Notes: a model not told the origin generated them from the letters alone. Positions 8,078 through 17,066 are shown, counted from the stretch's first letter. The stretch: 56,513 nucleotides of DNA from Ilumatobacteraceae bacterium (GCA_017853385.1 JAFMJR010000005.1:1-56513); one strand, 5' to 3'. Numbers and translations are program-made.

Positions 8078-9244
8078 TTACAAGCGTTCGATGATGGTGG
8101 CATTGGCCATGCCGCCACCTTCGCACATGGTCTGAAGTCCATAGCGACCACCAGTGCGCTCAAGCTCGTTTAGCAATGTGGTCATCAGACGTGCACCCGA
8201 TGCACCAAGTGGGTGTCCGAGCGCAATCGCTCCGCCGTTCACGTTCACTTTGCTCATGTCTGGGTGCAACTCTTTTTCCCATGCCAACACAACGGATGCA
8301 AATGCTTCGTTGATTTCTACGAGGTCAATGTCGTCCATAGTGAGTCCGGCGCGCTCCAACACTTTCTTGGTTGCTGGAATTGGTGCAGTCAACATGTAAC
8401 GCGGATCTTCTGCCGCCATTGCAAACTGCACAAAACGAGCGCGTGGCTTCAATCCAAGTTGCTTTGCCTTTTCCTCACTCATAATCAACAGCGCAGCCGA
8501 GCCGTCTGTGATTTGCGACGAGTTTCCAGCAGTTACTCGACCACCTTCTTCAACTGGACGAAATGATGGCTTCAATTTTCCAAGTGATTCCATGGTGGTT
8601 TCACGAAGACCCTCATCTGTGGTCATCATGTTTCCTTCTGCATCAAGCACCGGAATAATTTCGTTTTGAAAGCGTCCTTCACGAGTTGCTCGCGCAGCGT
8701 ATTCCTGTGAGCGCACACCAAATGCATCAAGTTCGTCGCGGCTGATGTTCCACTTTTCTGCGATCATCTCTGCAGAAATTCCTTGACCAACAAGTCCACC
8801 TGCTGCTTCATAACGAGCCTGTACTCGTGGACCAAATGGGAATCCAAAATTTCGATCAGCAACCGATGCTCCCATTGGTACGCGTGACATCACTTCAACT
8901 CCGTTAGCAACAACAATGTCGTAAGCGCCTGCGATAACACCTTGTGCTGCAAAGTGTGCGGCTTGCTGGCTTGAGCCACATTGACGATCGATTGTGGTTC
9001 CTGGAACTGTGTCTGGCCACCCTGCTGCAAGAACCGCATTGCGGGCAACATTGAGGCTCTGCTCGCCGACTTGCATTACACAACCCATCACCACGTCATC
9101 AATCAGTGCTGGATCAAGATCGTTGCGCTGCACCAACTGTTGCATGATCTCCGAAGCGAGGTCTACGGGGTGCCAATTCTTCAACTTGCCATTACGGCGG
9201 CCAAGTGGGCTGCGAATTGCATCAACAATTACTGCGGTAGTCAT
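8078..9244 (-). CDS. Acetyl-CoA C-acyltransferase (thiolase)
   Basis: A 388-residue thiolase of the FadA/steroid-type group. It carries the acyl-accepting Cys89 in DRQCGSSQQAAH, the VEINEAFASV motif, the GGAIALGHPLGASGAR motif with the catalytic His, and the CEGGGMANATI C-terminal motif with the second Cys. It cleaves 3-ketoacyl-CoA with CoA, or the reverse, in fatty-acid breakdown. I start it at ATG 9242-9244, preceded by an AAGGAG site. The longer open frame upstream runs into tRNA-Ala and is not real. No other beta-oxidation gene is adjacent, so the substrate is open. Confidence 0.93.
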   Translation of the reverse strand: MTTAVIVDAIRSPLGRRNGKLKNWHPVDLASEIMQQLVQRNDLDPALIDDVVMGCVMQVGEQSLNVARNAVLAAGWPDTVPGTTIDRQCGSSQQAAHFAAQGVIAGAYDIVVANGVEVMSRVPMGASVADRNFGFPFGPRVQARYEAAGGLVGQGISAEMIAEKWNISRDELDAFGVRSQEYAARATREGRFQNEIIPVLDAEGNMMTTDEGLRETTMESLGKLKPSFRPVEEGGRVTAGNSSQITDGSAALLIMSEEKAKQLGLKPRARFVQFAMAAEDPRYMLTAPIPATKKVLERAGLTMDDIDLVEINEAFASVVLAWEKELHPDMSKVNVNGGAIALGHPLGASGARLMTTLLNELERTGGRYGLQTMCEGGGMANATIIERL

Positions 9245-9281
9245 GACGTGGAGTCTCCTTGTGTAGGTACTCACAGCGTAA

Positions 9282-9358
9282 TGGTGGAGACGATGGGACT
9301 CGAACCCACGACCCTCTGCTTGCAAAGCAGATGCTCTAGCCAACTGAGCTACGTCCCC
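9282..9358 (-). tRNA. tRNA-Ala (anticodon TGC), CCA encoded
   Basis: The acceptor arms GGGGACG and CGTCTCC pair with a G-T at position 3:70, the alanine identity pair. The anticodon stem CTGCT/AGCAG holds TTGCAAA, giving anticodon TGC. The T-arm CGTGG-GTTCGAG-CCCAT region is normal. The discriminator is A, and the 3' CCA is encoded (9282-9284), unlike the other tRNAs in the window. Confidence 0.96.
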
Positions 9359-9446
9359 GTACGGCGGTCACTAAGGGTAGCGGTTGAAATGGCCAACACT
9401 CCAAACGGGAACGGCTAAATCACGGGCTTCGCCAAATAGGCGCAGG

Positions 9447-9452
9447 TAGCCT
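9447..9452 (+). promoter_or_regulatory. -10 hexamer TAGCCT, probable leaderless promoter
   Basis: TAGCCT lies 7 bases before the ATG at 9460. The same hexamer and spacing occur before pcnA at 35992. No good ribosome binding site is visible. Confidence 0.4.
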
Positions 9453-9459
9453 TCGTTAC

Positions 9460-10683
9460 ATGGTCGGCGAACTCATTTATGCATTCCGGGTCATGCGCCT
9501 GCCACTCCTGGATACAGGCGGCGCCCCCATCGGCAAAATCGATGACATTGTGGTGGTTTCTGGCCGTGCCACCGAGGCTCCCCGAGTACTTGGGTTTGTC
9601 GCAACCAGCCAGCGTCGCTCCATTTTTGTGAGCGCCAGCCGCATTGCTTCGCTCGACAACTCGGGTGCCCGACTGAAGTCGTGGGACGTTGACCTCAATC
9701 CATTTCGAGCTCGCGATGGAGAGCGTCTTCTTGGGCGAGAAATTTTGGATCAAAAAGTTGGTGATGAAACCGTTAGCGATGTTGCCCTCGCTTTTCACTC
9801 TGGCCGCAACCCAGGTTGGCACATCACGAAAGTTCGACTTGCAAAACGCAGTTTGTTGAACCCGCGCCCAAGCTACCGACTCGTTGATTGGGAGCACATC
9901 GCTCACATGTTTGCGCCAAAGACTGCAATGGCAGCAGAAGCTGCTCGCTTGCGCGACATGCACCCGAGTGACGTTGCAGCAGTAATTCGTGCACTGCCTC
10001 TTGAACAGCGTCGATTGGTTGCCGCTGCGATGGACGACGAGCGGTTGGCCGACGTTCTTGAAGAATTGCCAGAAGACGAACAGTTGCGACTTATTGAAGG
10101 TCTCGACATGGAACGTCTGACCAACGTGTTTGAAGAGATGGAGTTTGACGACCTCGCAGACTTGCTCGCACAAATGCCTGGTGAACAACGCAGTCGTGTA
10201 CTTGAAGCCATGGACGATGACGACGCTGAGACCATGCGTCAGTTGCTTTCGTATGCCGAAGGCACTGCAGGATCATTGATGACGCCAGACATCATTGTGA
10301 TGTCACCAGACGCAACGGTGGCCGATGCACTTGCTCGAATTCGTGAGCCAGAAATTTTGGTGTCTATCGCCGCGCAAGTGTTTGTGGCTCACGCACCGCA
10401 CTATCCGCCAACTGGAACATATTTGGGTGTGGTGCACTTTCAACGCCTGCTCCGTGAGTCTCCGCAACTCACACTTGGTCAATGCGTAGAAATGGAAGCA
10501 ACGATTAGCCCAACAATGACTGAGCGTGAAGTTGCCGAACGCCTTGCTTCTTACAACCTCTTGGCTGTTGCTGTGTGTGACTCCAACAATCGACTTCTTG
10601 GCGCAATCACAGTTGACGACGTGCTTGACCGTACGTTGCCAGCGAACTGGCGCCGCCGACCAATCGCTGGAGCTACATCATGA
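9460..10683 (+). CDS. MgtE N-terminal and CBS-domain protein (soluble)
   Basis: A 407-residue protein without membrane segments. Residues 1-160 form a PRC-barrel-like region (LPLLDTGGAPIGKIDDIVV), residues about 164-280 an MgtE_N superhelix (DVAAVIRALP, LADVLEELPEDEQ, DLADLLAQMP), and residues 281-400 two CBS motifs (SLMTPDIIVMSPDATV, LLGAITVDDVLDR). It matches the cytosolic gating half of MgtE magnesium channels but lacks the channel domain. The stop overlaps the start of the DUF1003 membrane protein by 4 bp (ATGA). A role in magnesium sensing is inferred from the domains, not shown. Confidence 0.85.
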   Translation: MVGELIYAFRVMRLPLLDTGGAPIGKIDDIVVVSGRATEAPRVLGFVATSQRRSIFVSASRIASLDNSGARLKSWDVDLNPFRARDGERLLGREILDQKVGDETVSDVALAFHSGRNPGWHITKVRLAKRSLLNPRPSYRLVDWEHIAHMFAPKTAMAAEAARLRDMHPSDVAAVIRALPLEQRRLVAAAMDDERLADVLEELPEDEQLRLIEGLDMERLTNVFEEMEFDDLADLLAQMPGEQRSRVLEAMDDDDAETMRQLLSYAEGTAGSLMTPDIIVMSPDATVADALARIREPEILVSIAAQVFVAHAPHYPPTGTYLGVVHFQRLLRESPQLTLGQCVEMEATISPTMTEREVAERLASYNLLAVAVCDSNNRLLGAITVDDVLDRTLPANWRRRPIAGATS

Positions 10684-11159
10684 AGCGCAGCGATCTCGCA
10701 CGTCCACGCAAGCGTCGTCCAGTTCTTGGACTTCACTATGAGCCAGATGCATTCGGTCAATTCAGTGAAACGATTGCACGAAATTTAGGTTCTGCTCGAT
10801 TCCTCATCGTGCAAACCATTGCCGTAGTGATTTGGGTGTCTCTCAACGTTGCTTTTCTTGCCTTGCAGTGGGACCCATACCCATTCATTTTGTTGAACCT
10901 GATGTTTTCTGTGCAGGCCGCATATGCGGCTCCATTAATTTTGCTTGCACAAAACAGGCAGGAAATGCGTGATCGGCGACAGGCTGAAACCGATCGCGCT
11001 ATGGCTGCCGCAACTCAGGCAAACGCAGAGTTCCTAGCTCGTGAATTGGCAAGTGTTCGTTTTGCGTTATCAAACGTGGTGACTGTGGACGAATTACGCG
11101 ACCAACTTGAGTCGCTTATTCGTGCACTAGACGAATCGCGTCAACCACCGCAGCAGTAA
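10680..11159 (+). CDS. DUF1003 membrane protein
   Basis: A 159-residue protein with the DUF1003 pattern: an NLGSARFLIVQTIAVVIWVSLN helix (about residues 40-61), a second helix near residues 72-92 (FILLNLMFSVQAAYAAPLIL), the AQNRQEMRDR segment, and a helical C-terminus that may be coiled coil. Function is unknown. Actinobacteria often pair DUF1003 genes with MgtE_N/CBS genes, and here the two overlap by 4 bp, so the proteins may form one membrane complex. Its last 44 bp overlap the convergent hydrolase gene. Confidence 0.85.
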   Translation: MKRSDLARPRKRRPVLGLHYEPDAFGQFSETIARNLGSARFLIVQTIAVVIWVSLNVAFLALQWDPYPFILLNLMFSVQAAYAAPLILLAQNRQEMRDRRQAETDRAMAAATQANAEFLARELASVRFALSNVVTVDELRDQLESLIRALDESRQPPQQ

Positions 11160-11976
11160 ACACATCCGGTAATTGCCACATCACCAAATGATCTCCCTGT
11201 ACGGGAATTACGGTTGCGTTTGTGGCGCTTGCCAGTGCGTGTTGTTTGTGTGGCGACACCAATGAGTCTCGTTCGGTAACAATGCAGGCCGTGCGCACTC
11301 CAAGTGATCCTGCCCAAGGTCGTGCATCGTGCTTCGACAGCGCCCGACCCGCTTGATTCATTGTCCAGGAATCGTTACGCCGTATTTCAGACACCAGCCA
11401 GGGACGAAGTTGTGCAACTGGGCTGGAATAGGGAATGCTGCGCTTCACCACTCGGTCGATGATCCGTGGCGTTGACAACATTCGAAATAATGGCGAAATA
11501 ACACGGCCAATTCTCCACCTTGCGCGTTCGTTGCGTGTTGCTCTCCACTCCAATGCAGTTGCACATAGCACAAGTGCATTCACACGATTTGGGTGTCTCT
11601 TATTCATCAGCATGGCGATTGGTCCGCCCATCGAATACCCCACCGCCGTTACTTTGCTTACTCCAAGGCGGTCTAGGACAGCGATCGCGTCATCGGCGCA
11701 GTCTTCAAGAGTAAATCGATCACTTGTTCGCAACCCACGCCCATGACCACGGTGATCTAGTGCAATGACCGAGTAGCGCTGGGCAAGTTCTTGATAAGCG
11801 GGAAAGAAATTGATGTCTGCGTTTCCTGTCCATCCATGCAACAGCACCACAGTTGGCGCTTGTGTGTTGTCATGTTGCGAATAGCGAACAAAGAATTCGC
11901 CACGATTTGGCACCGAGACAATGAGCCCCTCTGGCATCCAGGGCAACTCAGGTGTCACAACTTCTTGCGTCTTCAT
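11116..11976 (-). CDS. Alpha/beta hydrolase
   Basis: A 286-residue alpha/beta-hydrolase fold enzyme. It shows the oxyanion motif HGWTGN (about residues 47-52), DHRGHGRG, the nucleophile elbow GYSMGG with Ser115, an acidic residue in ERDSLVS, and the late His in GDHLVMW. The substrate cannot be read from the sequence. I choose the ATG at 11974-11976, which overlaps the fur stop as ATGA; earlier in-frame ATGs lie inside fur. It therefore probably belongs to the 13.6-11.1 kb minus-strand transcript. Its end overlaps the DUF1003 gene by 44 bp. Confidence 0.85.
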   Translation of the reverse strand: MKTQEVVTPELPWMPEGLIVSVPNRGEFFVRYSQHDNTQAPTVVLLHGWTGNADINFFPAYQELAQRYSVIALDHRGHGRGLRTSDRFTLEDCADDAIAVLDRLGVSKVTAVGYSMGGPIAMLMNKRHPNRVNALVLCATALEWRATRNERARWRIGRVISPLFRMLSTPRIIDRVVKRSIPYSSPVAQLRPWLVSEIRRNDSWTMNQAGRALSKHDARPWAGSLGVRTACIVTERDSLVSPHKQHALASATNATVIPVQGDHLVMWQLPDVFTAAVVDAIRLVHE

Positions 11977-12428
11977 GAACATTTTGCACAACGACCGATG
12001 AGGTCAAGTCTGTGGTGATCGAGTGAAAAACCCTCACGCTTTGCAAGCCTCAGCAATGCAGCATCAAGGTCGTGTTCGAGGGCATCTGGCACGACGACAT
12101 CGCGAACATCTCCACACACCGAACACACCAGGTGGTGATGATGTCCGGTGAGACGTTCGGCCAACTCATAAAGTCCGCCGTCTTGAGACGACATCACACG
12201 CGTTACTACACCAGCCTCTTGAAGCACGGTGAGGTTGCGATAAAGCGAACTTTGAGGCAACTCCTTCAGAACATTTAATAAGTCTGCGATTCCGACGGGT
12301 TGTGCATATTTTGCAATTGCGGAAACTATTTCTTTACGACTTTGCGTATAACGCTGTCCACATTTACCCATCAGTTCACTTGCATGCGCATGAATTTCGT
12401 GATGAGTGGAGTGTTGATGAGTCGCCAC
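11973..12428 (-). CDS. Fur-family metal-dependent repressor
   Basis: A 151-residue regulator with a winged-helix domain (QRYTQSRKEIVSAI, SLYRNLTVLQEAGVV) and a dimerisation domain with the histidine-rich metal site HHHHLVCSVCGDV and a second Cys pair CAKC near the end, together forming the structural zinc site. Fur, Zur, Mur and PerR types cannot be separated by eye; the short His-rich N-terminus (THQHSTHHEIHAH) hints at a zinc sensor. I prefer GTG at 12426-12428; ATG at 12371 is an alternative. It lies 19 bp after the Rossmann protein gene. Confidence 0.88.
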   Translation of the reverse strand: MATHQHSTHHEIHAHASELMGKCGQRYTQSRKEIVSAIAKYAQPVGIADLLNVLKELPQSSLYRNLTVLQEAGVVTRVMSSQDGGLYELAERLTGHHHHLVCSVCGDVRDVVVPDALEHDLDAALLRLAKREGFSLDHHRLDLIGRCAKCS

Positions 12429-12447
12429 GGCAAAAAATCTATCGGTG

Positions 12448-13440
12448 TTACGCGCCAACAAATTGGTGAAGGCGAACACCAGATGCCAGCACCATATTCA
12501 ATAGTTCGGTATTTGGTAGACCTTCCTCACCTAAAACACGCGCTCCTCGAACTTCAATCATGTTCGTAACAACAGCATGAGCGCTCACTGCGCTCACTAC
12601 GCCGGCTAGCTGAGCAATGCGTTCTGCAATTCCTGCAATTTCAACTATTCGTGAACCTGCTCGATTACCGCGAACTTCAATTCGCACCGCTCCCATTCCG
12701 CCTTCAGCATGAGGCGGTGCAAGCATTGGCAAGCGCGCAGTAAAACGATCGCGTCGAGTTGCCGAAACTCGAGCGGTGATTCGTTCAAGTTCTGGCATCG
12801 CCTTTTTCAGCAGTACTGGGTCGGGAAGTTCTGCTCGGTAGCAGTCATATGCACCAACTGGTTCAGGAAACCAACACAGTTCGCGCCCGCTGCCTGAAGG
12901 CCTGCGCAACCACTCATTGTCATGCCACCCAATTGACTGACCCGATAGAGCATGGTGGTGTTGACGGGCACAATCTGGTCCACCTGTGCCATGAAGTGCC
13001 ACATGTGCTTCATCAATGGTGTCAAAGCGCGACGTCATTGAGCGCAACAGCAGTCCGGTAACCCCAGGGCTAGACGCTGCACCAACAATAACGATTGCGT
13101 TGTGTTCTTTTGCCTTTACATCTAACGCAACCAAGTTCATGCAGTCTGAAACACTGTCCGAAAGCGAAACGATGGATATACCGCGTTGAATCAGTTGTTG
13201 AGCAAAAGGTGCGTGAGGTTCGCCATATGCCAAAACAACAACTGCACATTCAAAAAGTTCTTCTTTAGACACCGCAACAACACGACTACCAGACGATGAA
13301 TGCAAAGATGCCAGACGTTGAGCACGAGCCAAAATGGAATCGCACACCAAAATATTTTCGTGACCAAGTGTTCGAAGATGTTCAACAACTCGACCGCCGG
13401 TGACTCCAGCACCAAGCACACCAATTTTTGTGGACAACAT
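12448..13440 (-). CDS. Rossmann-fold oxidoreductase, saccharopine-dehydrogenase-like
   Basis: A 330-residue protein that starts with a dinucleotide-binding fold (IGVLGAGVTGGRVVEHL, then an acidic residue in VCDS) and a catalytic-like second half with the GAASSPGVTGLLL and GTGGPDCARQHHHALSG motifs seen in saccharopine dehydrogenase and aspartate-semialdehyde-like oxidoreductases. The reaction is unknown. The ATG at 13438-13440 lies 5 bp after the stop of the 54-residue protein, and fur follows 19 bp downstream, so these form one transcript. Confidence 0.65.
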   Translation of the reverse strand: MLSTKIGVLGAGVTGGRVVEHLRTLGHENILVCDSILARAQRLASLHSSSGSRVVAVSKEELFECAVVVLAYGEPHAPFAQQLIQRGISIVSLSDSVSDCMNLVALDVKAKEHNAIVIVGAASSPGVTGLLLRSMTSRFDTIDEAHVALHGTGGPDCARQHHHALSGQSIGWHDNEWLRRPSGSGRELCWFPEPVGAYDCYRAELPDPVLLKKAMPELERITARVSATRRDRFTARLPMLAPPHAEGGMGAVRIEVRGNRAGSRIVEIAGIAERIAQLAGVVSAVSAHAVVTNMIEVRGARVLGEEGLPNTELLNMVLASGVRLHQFVGA

Positions 13441-13445
13441 GTCAG

Positions 13446-13610
13446 TTATTGCTTTGCAGAAGATGGATCAGCAGACTCGCCGTCTAGAGGAGGCATTGGC
13501 CGCCAACCCCCACGTGTTGATGAAGGTTCGGAGCGCCCCTTGAGTCGCAAGATCGCACCAGCCGCCCCCGCGATGCCCAGCACCATCAGTACACGTCGGA
13601 TGAAATTCAT
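13446..13610 (-). CDS. 54-residue single-pass membrane protein
   Basis: A short gene that starts MNFIRRVLMVLG and ends with a polar tail, GESADPSSAKQ. It has one hydrophobic helix (about residues 8-22, LMVLGIAGAAGAIL) followed by a basic and proline-rich tail (LRLKGRSEPSSTRGGWRPM). An AAGGG ribosome binding site lies about 7 bases before the ATG at 13608-13610, and the stop is 5 bp from the next start. These features support a real gene, although it is too short for homology by eye. No function is apparent. Confidence 0.6.
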   Translation of the reverse strand: MNFIRRVLMVLGIAGAAGAILRLKGRSEPSSTRGGWRPMPPLDGESADPSSAKQ

Positions 13611-13638
13611 TGGCAACCCTTCGGTGTGGGGTGTGTTG

Positions 13639-13712
13639 TGGGGCTAACAAGAATCGAACTTGTGACCTCATCCTTATCAGGGATGCGCTCTAACCAACTG
13701 AGCTATAGCCCC
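13639..13712 (-). tRNA. tRNA-Ile (anticodon GAT)
   Basis: The acceptor arms GGGGCTA and TAGCCCC pair over 7 bp, with discriminator A. The anticodon stem CATCC/GGATG holds CTGATAA, giving GAT. The 3' CCA is not encoded; the genome reads CAA. Confidence 0.96.
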
Positions 13713-13736
13713 GAATTGCCTTCGGGGCGTTTTAGC

Positions 13737-14150
13737 CTACTGCCGCTTTCCGTCACCCTCAACCGTGGTGACGAGGACTTCTTCTTCCAATACTGATACG
13801 CGTATGCCGCCTACCAAGTCGGTGATCAGATTGAACATGGTTGCGCCAAGCACCCACACGATGGTCAGCAACACAACGGCGAGAAGTCCGAGAAGGATCT
13901 CATTCAAGAGAAGTTGCCAGCCATGAAATTGGAATGACTCCCAGCCAAACGACATCAGAAATCGCTCGATGTTGTCGATGGTCCCAGTTGCAGAGGCCAC
14001 GCTCCACAACAAAATTGAGGCAATAATCACTGTGAAATACACAACGAGATGAAAAGCAAGACCAACTTTGAACGCCGACCATGGGTCTATCTCTCGAATA
14101 ACTCGCGTTACTCGTCGAACTCGTGGCGCTCGTGTTTGGTTGCTACTCAC
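13737..14150 (-). CDS. DUF3566 membrane protein
   Basis: A 137-residue protein of the DUF3566 family, which lies downstream of gyrA across actinobacteria. A basic N-terminus (APRVRRVTRVIREIDPWSAFKVGLAFH) leads into one helix (about residues 32-54) and a second near 86-110 (LLLNEILLGLLAVVLLTIVWVLGA), then LITDLVGGIRVSV. Function is unknown. I start it at GTG 14148-14150, which overlaps the stop of the upstream TadE-like gene as GTGA; the earlier ATG would overlap that gene by 55 bp. Confidence 0.85.
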   Translation of the reverse strand: MSSNQTRAPRVRRVTRVIREIDPWSAFKVGLAFHLVVYFTVIIASILLWSVASATGTIDNIERFLMSFGWESFQFHGWQLLLNEILLGLLAVVLLTIVWVLGATMFNLITDLVGGIRVSVLEEEVLVTTVEGDGKRQ

Positions 14151-14482
14151 TCTTCCAGTGTAGGCAATGTTGTCAACCAAGTATCGGCTGCTTTTGCCCA
14201 ACGCTGTACGCCGGAAACATCACTACACACCACGATGTTTTCCTCTTCAGTGCTGTAACCACACAACATCGAGCGGTTCAGTTGTGCGCTGAGTTCGGCT
14301 TGTGGTTTACCGCCGTAAATCGCGCTCAATGCACTGACGTTGCTGGAGATTTGTGCGCGTTCTGAATTGATCATAAACCGCCCAAGGAACATCAACGCCG
14401 ATTGCAATGCAATGGTGACGGCAAGTGTGAGTGCAACAAATAACGTTGCACTCCCTTGCTCAGATGCGCGAGTGGTGTTTAT
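14147..14482 (-). CDS. TadE/TadG-like membrane-anchored protein with unusual start
   Basis: An open frame of 112 codons between gyrA and the DUF3566 gene. It reads SEQGSATLFVALTLAVTIA, then a Ser/Ala-rich helix (ERAQISSNVSALSAIYGG), and has two cysteines later. That is the pattern of TadE/TadG-like pseudopilins and of the actinobacterial Rv3654c-type proteins: Glu-Gln-Gly-Ser before one membrane helix. No ATG, GTG or TTG precedes the helix in this frame. The best candidate start is ATA at 14480-14482, overlapping the gyrA stop as ATAA. A TTG at 14407 would cut the membrane helix in half. Start and function are uncertain; the coding frame itself is convincing. Confidence 0.55.
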   Translation of the reverse strand: MNTTRASEQGSATLFVALTLAVTIALQSALMFLGRFMINSERAQISSNVSALSAIYGGKPQAELSAQLNRSMLCGYSTEEENIVVCSDVSGVQRWAKAADTWLTTLPTLEE

Positions 14483-17037
14483 GCTTCGTCGTGAGAGAGA
14501 ACAAGTGCTGCGGAAGCCACTACTTGTCCGTCATCCATGCTCATGATGCGCACGCCTGTTGCCGCGCGACCCTGACTGGAAATTTCCTTCACTGGGGTGC
14601 GAATTGTTGTTCCACCCGAAGCCACCACCACCACATCATCATCAATGCCCGCCATAAAGGCAGCCACTACATGGCCCTTCTTGCCGGTGAGCTTGATTCC
14701 GATCATGCCCATTCCGCCACGACCTTTTCGAGCAAAGTTGCTGACTTGAGTGCGCTTTCCGTATCCAGATTCGGTGATGATGAGAATTGCTGAGTCGTCC
14801 TTGGCAACATCACATGACACCACTTCGTCCGATGCGCGCAACTTCATTCCACGAACACCTGCGGCCGAGCGACCCATGGGTCGAACACCCTTTTCAGAGA
14901 AACGAATGGTTTGGCCATCACGTGTCACCATGAATACATCGTCATTACCCGAGGTTTCAATGACTCGAACAAGTTCGTCCTTTGGACGCAACTTGAGAGC
15001 AATGAGACCGTCGCGTCGACTTGAGTCGTACTCGTTAAATGGAGTCTTCTTCACCTGTCCTTCTTTGGTTGCAAAGAACAAGAAGCGTTCGCCTGGGAAC
15101 TCGCGAGTGTCAATGATTGCTTGAATGGTTTCGCCTTGATTCAAAGGAAGCAAGTTGACAATTGGAATTCCTTTTGCGGTTCGTTCGCGTTCTGGAATAT
15201 CAAGTGCGCGCAGTCGATATACGCGACCGCGGTTTGAAAAGAACAACAGATATGAGTGCGAAGTAGTGAAGATGACATTGCTCACGATGTCATCGGACTT
15301 CATTTTTGCTCCGCTCACACCACGGCCACCGCGACCCTGCGTACGGAAAGAATCTGCTGATACCGCTTTGATGTATTGAGCCTGGGTCATCACCACAACA
15401 AGTTCTTTGTTGTCAACTAAGTCTTCAACACTCATCTCACCAACATCTGCTGAAATCTTGCAAACACGCGGTGTTGCGAATGCTTCGCGAACAACGCTGA
15501 GTTCTTTTGAAATCACTGCACGAAGTTTGGTATCCGAGTTGAGAATTGCTTCCAATTCTTTGATTCGGGCAAGTACATCTTTTTGCTCCGTTTCAAGATC
15601 AATGCGCGACAGCCTGGTGAGTTGACGCAATTGCATATCCAAAATGTCAATTGCTTGGCGCTCAGAAAAGTTGTACTTCTTACCCATCAGCGCTGCTTTT
15701 GCAGATGCTGCATCTTCACTAGCGCGAATGAGTTTGATGATTTCGTCAATGACATTGAGTGCCTTGAGGCGGCCTTCGAGAATGTGATTGCGGTCGGTGG
15801 CTTTTTGTAAACGGAACTTTGAGCGACGTGTCGTCACTTCGATCTGGTGATCGACATATCCAACCAGTGCATCGCGGAGATTCAGTGTGCGCGGAACACC
15901 GTGCACCAGCGCCACCATGTTGACCGGGAAACTGGTTTGTAGTTGTGTGAGTTTGAACAGGTTGTTCATCACCACGTTCGAGTTCGCGTCTCGCTTCAGG
16001 GTGATAATGAGGTTTGTTTGTCCACCAGAAGAGTTGTCGTTTACGTCGGCAATGCCTTCAAGTTCACCACCGTCAACCAATTCCTGAATTCGCGCCGCAA
16101 TCGCTGAACAGCTTGCTTGATATGGAAGTTCGGTGACCACAATGAGCATCTGTCCGCGCTTGCCTTCTTCAATGCTGACTTTTGCACGCATCTTGATGCT
16201 GCCGCGACCCGTTTGATACGCATCTTTAATTCCGTCGCGACCAAGAATGAGACCACCAGTTGGAAAGTCTGGCCCCTTGACAAACTTCATGAGGTCACTT
16301 ACGGAAGCATCTGGATTATCAATCAGGTGCAACGTTGCATCAACTACTTCGCCAAGGTTGTGAGGCGGAATGCTTGTTGCCATACCCACAGCAATTCCCT
16401 GACTTCCGTTCACCAAAAGGTTTGGAAAACGTGCCGGCAACACAATTGGTTCTTCAGCGGTGCCGTCATAGGTTGCAATGAGATCAACAGTGTCTTCGTC
16501 AATATCAGCAAGCAACTGCATGGCTAATGGGTGTAGACGTGATTCGGTGTAGCGGCTCGCTGCGGGACCAAAGTCTGGAGATCCGTAGTTGCCGTGGAAA
16601 TCGATGAGTGGATGTCGCAACGAAAATGGTTGCGCCATTCGAACGAGAGCGTCATAAATAGCGCCATCGCCGTGTGGGTGATAACGCGCCATGGTGTCAC
16701 CAGTAACGCGAGCACACTTCACAAATGGTCGGTCAGGACGGAAGCCCTGTTGGTCCATGTCCCAAATGATGCGACGGTGTACGGGCTTCAATCCGTCGCG
16801 AACGTCTGGCAATGCACGCGACATGATGACCGACATGGCGTAATCAAGAAACGACCGTTCCATTTCGTCTTGCAACTGCACTGGTTGTACAGAGTCGGGG
16901 TTAACAAATAGGTCGTCTTGTTTTGCAGGTGGCTTTCGCGGCGGAGCTCCGGCAGCGGTTTCTGCTGCTTTTGATTTATCGCTGCGCGGTGCAACTTTCT
17001 TCGCTGCTGCCTTTTTTGCTGGTTTTTTACTAGCCAT
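14479..17037 (-). CDS. gyrA: DNA gyrase subunit A
   Basis: An 852-residue type IIA topoisomerase A subunit, which breaks and rejoins DNA with GyrB to introduce negative supercoils. A Lys/Ala-rich N-terminal extension (about 40 residues) precedes the core. The catalytic tyrosine is Tyr163 in SRYTES. The quinolone region reads [17 protein letters not shown], with Gly125 where E. coli has Ser83 and Asp129 for Asp87. The C-terminal beta-pinwheel contains the GyrA-box-like QGRGGRG motif, which marks gyrase rather than topoisomerase IV. gyrB lies 29 bp upstream in the same direction. Confidence 0.97.
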   Translation of the reverse strand: MASKKPAKKAAAKKVAPRSDKSKAAETAAGAPPRKPPAKQDDLFVNPDSVQPVQLQDEMERSFLDYAMSVIMSRALPDVRDGLKPVHRRIIWDMDQQGFRPDRPFVKCARVTGDTMARYHPHGDGAIYDALVRMAQPFSLRHPLIDFHGNYGSPDFGPAASRYTESRLHPLAMQLLADIDEDTVDLIATYDGTAEEPIVLPARFPNLLVNGSQGIAVGMATSIPPHNLGEVVDATLHLIDNPDASVSDLMKFVKGPDFPTGGLILGRDGIKDAYQTGRGSIKMRAKVSIEEGKRGQMLIVVTELPYQASCSAIAARIQELVDGGELEGIADVNDNSSGGQTNLIITLKRDANSNVVMNNLFKLTQLQTSFPVNMVALVHGVPRTLNLRDALVGYVDHQIEVTTRRSKFRLQKATDRNHILEGRLKALNVIDEIIKLIRASEDAASAKAALMGKKYNFSERQAIDILDMQLRQLTRLSRIDLETEQKDVLARIKELEAILNSDTKLRAVISKELSVVREAFATPRVCKISADVGEMSVEDLVDNKELVVVMTQAQYIKAVSADSFRTQGRGGRGVSGAKMKSDDIVSNVIFTTSHSYLLFFSNRGRVYRLRALDIPERERTAKGIPIVNLLPLNQGETIQAIIDTREFPGERFLFFATKEGQVKKTPFNEYDSSRRDGLIALKLRPKDELVRVIETSGNDDVFMVTRDGQTIRFSEKGVRPMGRSAAGVRGMKLRASDEVVSCDVAKDDSAILIITESGYGKRTQVSNFARKGRGGMGMIGIKLTGKKGHVVAAFMAGIDDDVVVVASGGTTIRTPVKEISSQGRAATGVRIMSMDDGQVVASAALVLSHDEA

Positions 17038-17066
17038 TACACAAGTCCTTTACGCTTCGGTACTCG

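Noticed and set aside
9245-9343. Extended N-terminus of the thiolase
   Set aside because: The upstream codons overlap tRNA-Ala; the AAGGAG site and family alignment support ATG 9244.
9415-10188. 257-codon open frame on the minus strand, opposite the MgtE_N/CBS gene
   Set aside because: It is a shadow of the real gene; the translation is rich in His, Cys and Asn without domain structure, and there is no ribosome binding site.
13300-13647. 115-codon plus-strand open frame before tRNA-Ile
   Set aside because: It runs antisense to the Rossmann gene and to the 54-residue gene and into the tRNA; the minus-strand reading is better supported.
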